The notes under the pieces were generated by a model, which did not search any database, was not told the origin of the DNA, and saw nothing but the letters and a program-made list of their open reading frames with translations. A DNA stretch of 29,004 nucleotides from NCBI GenBank assembly GCA_023807065.1, contig JAJJLU010003828.1:1-29004 (forward strand), read 5' to 3'. A program made the translations under genes and the position numbers. Source of the DNA: Isotricha intestinalis. Its lineage: Eukaryota; Ciliophora; Litostomatea; Vestibuliferida; Isotrichidae. The number at the start of each line of letters is the position of its first letter. The first letter of the stretch is position 1. Of this stretch, positions 28,301-29,004 are shown piece by piece.

Positions 28301-28741
28301 TGATCTTTTTTGGAAGTCATCTAATGGGAATGGGTAAAGAATCGCTTTAGGAGAAATCTTATCAAACGAGTCCAACTCTATCTCGTCCTCTATTGCATGA
28401 GTTTCTGAAGAATTTAAGAAGGGTTGTTTCTCTATTAATAAGTCTTCTTGCTTTGGAAGTATTTTTTCAGAAGATTTAGAGTTTGAGGATTCTGAATCTG
28501 AAGATTCTGAATTCGAGGATTCTGAATTTGAGGATTCTAGATTTGAATTTGATTTGTTTTCTTCTTTTATTGGTATTTTATTCTCTTTTTCTTCCTCTTG
28601 AGGCTCTTCTTGCTTTAATTCTTGTTTTTCGAAGATTTTGGTTTTTTTATCTTTTTCTACTTCAATTATATTTTCCTCTTTTTTGATTAATTCTGGATTT
28701 TCATTTCCAAAATCTTCTAAGTCAAATAAATTATCATTCAT
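25370..28741 (-). CDS. SKI2: Ski2-type DExH RNA helicase (cytoplasmic exosome cofactor)
   Basis: A 1123-residue superfamily 2 helicase. Ski2 with Ski3 and Ski8 unwinds mRNA and feeds it to the cytoplasmic exosome. Motifs: LDDFQ (140-144), Walker A AHTSSGKT (161-168), TSPIKALSNQKYRDF, TGDVSINPDAQCLIMTTEIL, DEVH (252-255), LSATIPN (282-288), HHSGLLP, motif V TSFSIGLNMP (532-541) and motif VI QMCGRAGRRG (568-577). An Arch-like insertion spans about 640-900 and a DSHCT helical domain the C-terminus, with SLYL near the end. The DEVH box, VSINPDA and EFAEWVG favour Ski2 over Mtr4 (inference). The N-terminal extension is only about 130 acidic, Ser-rich residues, shorter than in yeast or human, and a Lys/Asn-rich insert lies at 385-412. 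It ends in TGA. A CNEC pair lies in the Arch region. Confidence 0.93.
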   Translation of the reverse strand: MNDNLFDLEDFGNENPELIKKEENIIEVEKDKKTKIFEKQELKQEEPQEEEKENKIPIKEENKSNSNLESSNSESSNSESSDSESSNSKSSEKILPKQEDLLIEKQPFLNSSETHAIEDEIELDSFDKISPKAILYPFPLDDFQKRSIIRLERHENVLVCAHTSSGKTVVAEYGIALGKKNNKRVFYTSPIKALSNQKYRDFKEKFSDVGILTGDVSINPDAQCLIMTTEILQNSLYKNSELLNSVDWVIFDEVHYINDNERGHVWEEILILLPQGIGIIMLSATIPNYMEFAEWVGKIKKTTVYVQNTLKRIVPLEHNIFIDKKNVFLVKNKDNNVYEDNVRNALKKLDYVNDKHKKDMNFNKKYYNEIKERESIYMENIEWYEQYHKKNKSNKYTKNNNYYNKRNQKNHNDIRITKMHLKIEDIIDYLYEKELTPSVIFVFSIKKINEYGKMLSTKNLISKNESNKIRKFYDECINTLSEEDKAIPQIQELREILITGIGIHHSGLLPILKEIIEILYSKGYIKILFATTSFSIGLNMPAKTVVFTDIYKYNDENLEILSSSEYLQMCGRAGRRGIDTIGYVFLMYVDNKNKNKNESEDIINMLKGSGTEVESKFRLSYRTVISFFSRNIKEIDEFFQQSFLESKTLKDIPKVMAELELLKIKSDKIKKIDCGEIKDNSYIEEYYTLEQKLSEINNKIFRDKNIIMLLNTEENDKKQKGKGRILKVFDKEKLSEIYVCEISYYTQYNNEIWCIKSEGKAKKKIIYEEKQSNSIFSKNGYCKGIKYSYKTYYLSDIREIYNYQIQNIYKNYKFPEDKEGYRFLPIKDLSLVLRTLNDLYYNSKDLKIYPIDYLNEGKNDFDLGKLIEERKEILNKIKTNKCNECSLKNNHYKQYNSYLEIEKEIKEKEKNLDPKNMEHYNEFNTRLKILKKLNYIDENNIITLKGKAAREIGTTDCLLISELLVSNILNKLPKSEIIAFVSGFCSNKNEIIFDINQKISFEFNDVVFQFKKIYDDIIKIENDYNFKDNKYDRRITFSISKAMKSWMEGRSFSYILEETELEEGKLYNLIMRIFMFLEEVINFYGSLGNKNLYEKYEEIKKELMRGIMSKQSLYLQDSINLNI
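28474..28550 (-). repeat. 15-bp coding repeats (ESSNS units) in Ski2 N-terminus
   Basis: Imperfect tandem units encode SSNSE/SSDSE/SSNSK around residues 64-91 of the helicase. It is an acidic Ser-rich spacer with many potential casein-kinase-2-like sites. Confidence 0.7.
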
Positions 28742-29004
28742 TAAAATAAATTTTTATCTAGTAATTTAAAGAATTTAAATTAAATAAAAAAGAATTATAT
28801 AGATTATTATTTAATTATATTATTTATTATATAATAAATATTAATAATTATATTATAAGTGTATGAAAAATAAAATTAATATTGTAAAAATCTATTTACT
28901 TTTGAAAAAAAATTTTATTTTCTGATTAATTGTTTTTTTTCTGATAAACATTTATTATATTAAATTACGAAAAAATTAGTTTGAAAGTTAAAAGTAATTT
29001 ATTG
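28742..29004 (-). promoter_or_regulatory. Upstream region of the Ski2 gene to the window edge
   Basis: AT-rich sequence upstream of the helicase ATG, which here has TTTATTTTAATG context rather than a pure A tract. No coding sequence or telomere-type repeat is seen at this edge. Promoter function is inferred from position only. Confidence 0.35.

Overview
This window is nuclear DNA of a eukaryotic microbe. It is extremely A+T-rich (about four-fifths or more by eye, higher between genes). It has long single-exon genes, GT..AG introns of only 30 and 38 nt in one gene, Asn- and Lys-rich disordered protein regions, and a eukaryote-type tRNA-Leu without encoded CCA. Seventeen genes are visible: fifteen complete protein genes, one truncated at the left edge, and one tRNA. 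The code looks standard: stops are TAA (14) and TGA (2), and the long ORFs contain no internal stop codons. The protein families (a protist-type non-RD kinase with the KGEF..ERIY insert, a delta-type PI-PLC, FCP1/SCP phosphatase, PX-BAR sorting nexin, Ski2 helicase) and the tiny introns fit a ciliate-like protist that uses the standard code, for example a litostome. This placement is inference; other AT-rich protists are not excluded.

Layout. 1-1737 (+): the end of an unidentified gene, a long empty AT-rich gap, and a four-helix membrane protein resembling the LAPTM family. 1978-4492 (-): a small, probably N-acylated protein, a single-pass secretory-pathway membrane protein, and a C2H2 zinc-finger protein. 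A 113-nt divergent spacer leads to 4606-7701 (+), two orphan proteins in tandem. 8203-13035 (-): a PX-BAR sorting nexin and a phosphoinositide-specific phospholipase C; the convergent gap before them holds a perfect 19-bp inverted repeat. 13291-17648 (+): a protein kinase and an FCP1/SCP-type phosphatase, each with a long disordered N-terminus. 18252-20359 (-): a divergent cyclin split by two mini-introns, and a coiled-coil protein built on 21-bp heptad repeats. 20500-21216: a tRNA-Leu(AAG) whose 3' flank carries T-rich tandem repeats and, beyond them, a decayed-looking coding remnant bracketed by another copy of the same repeat. 21493-28741 (-): a dual-specificity phosphatase, a helical-repeat Asn-rich protein, and a Ski2 RNA helicase.

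The genes are ordinary, separate eukaryotic transcription units. Several concern phosphorylation and phosphoinositide signalling (kinase, two phosphatases, PI-PLC, PX-BAR protein, cyclin), but nothing suggests an operon or a dedicated gene cluster. I found no convincing new multi-gene system. The best leads are the repeat and remnant block beside the tRNA, the two adjacent orphan proteins, and the strong inverted repeat between convergent genes.
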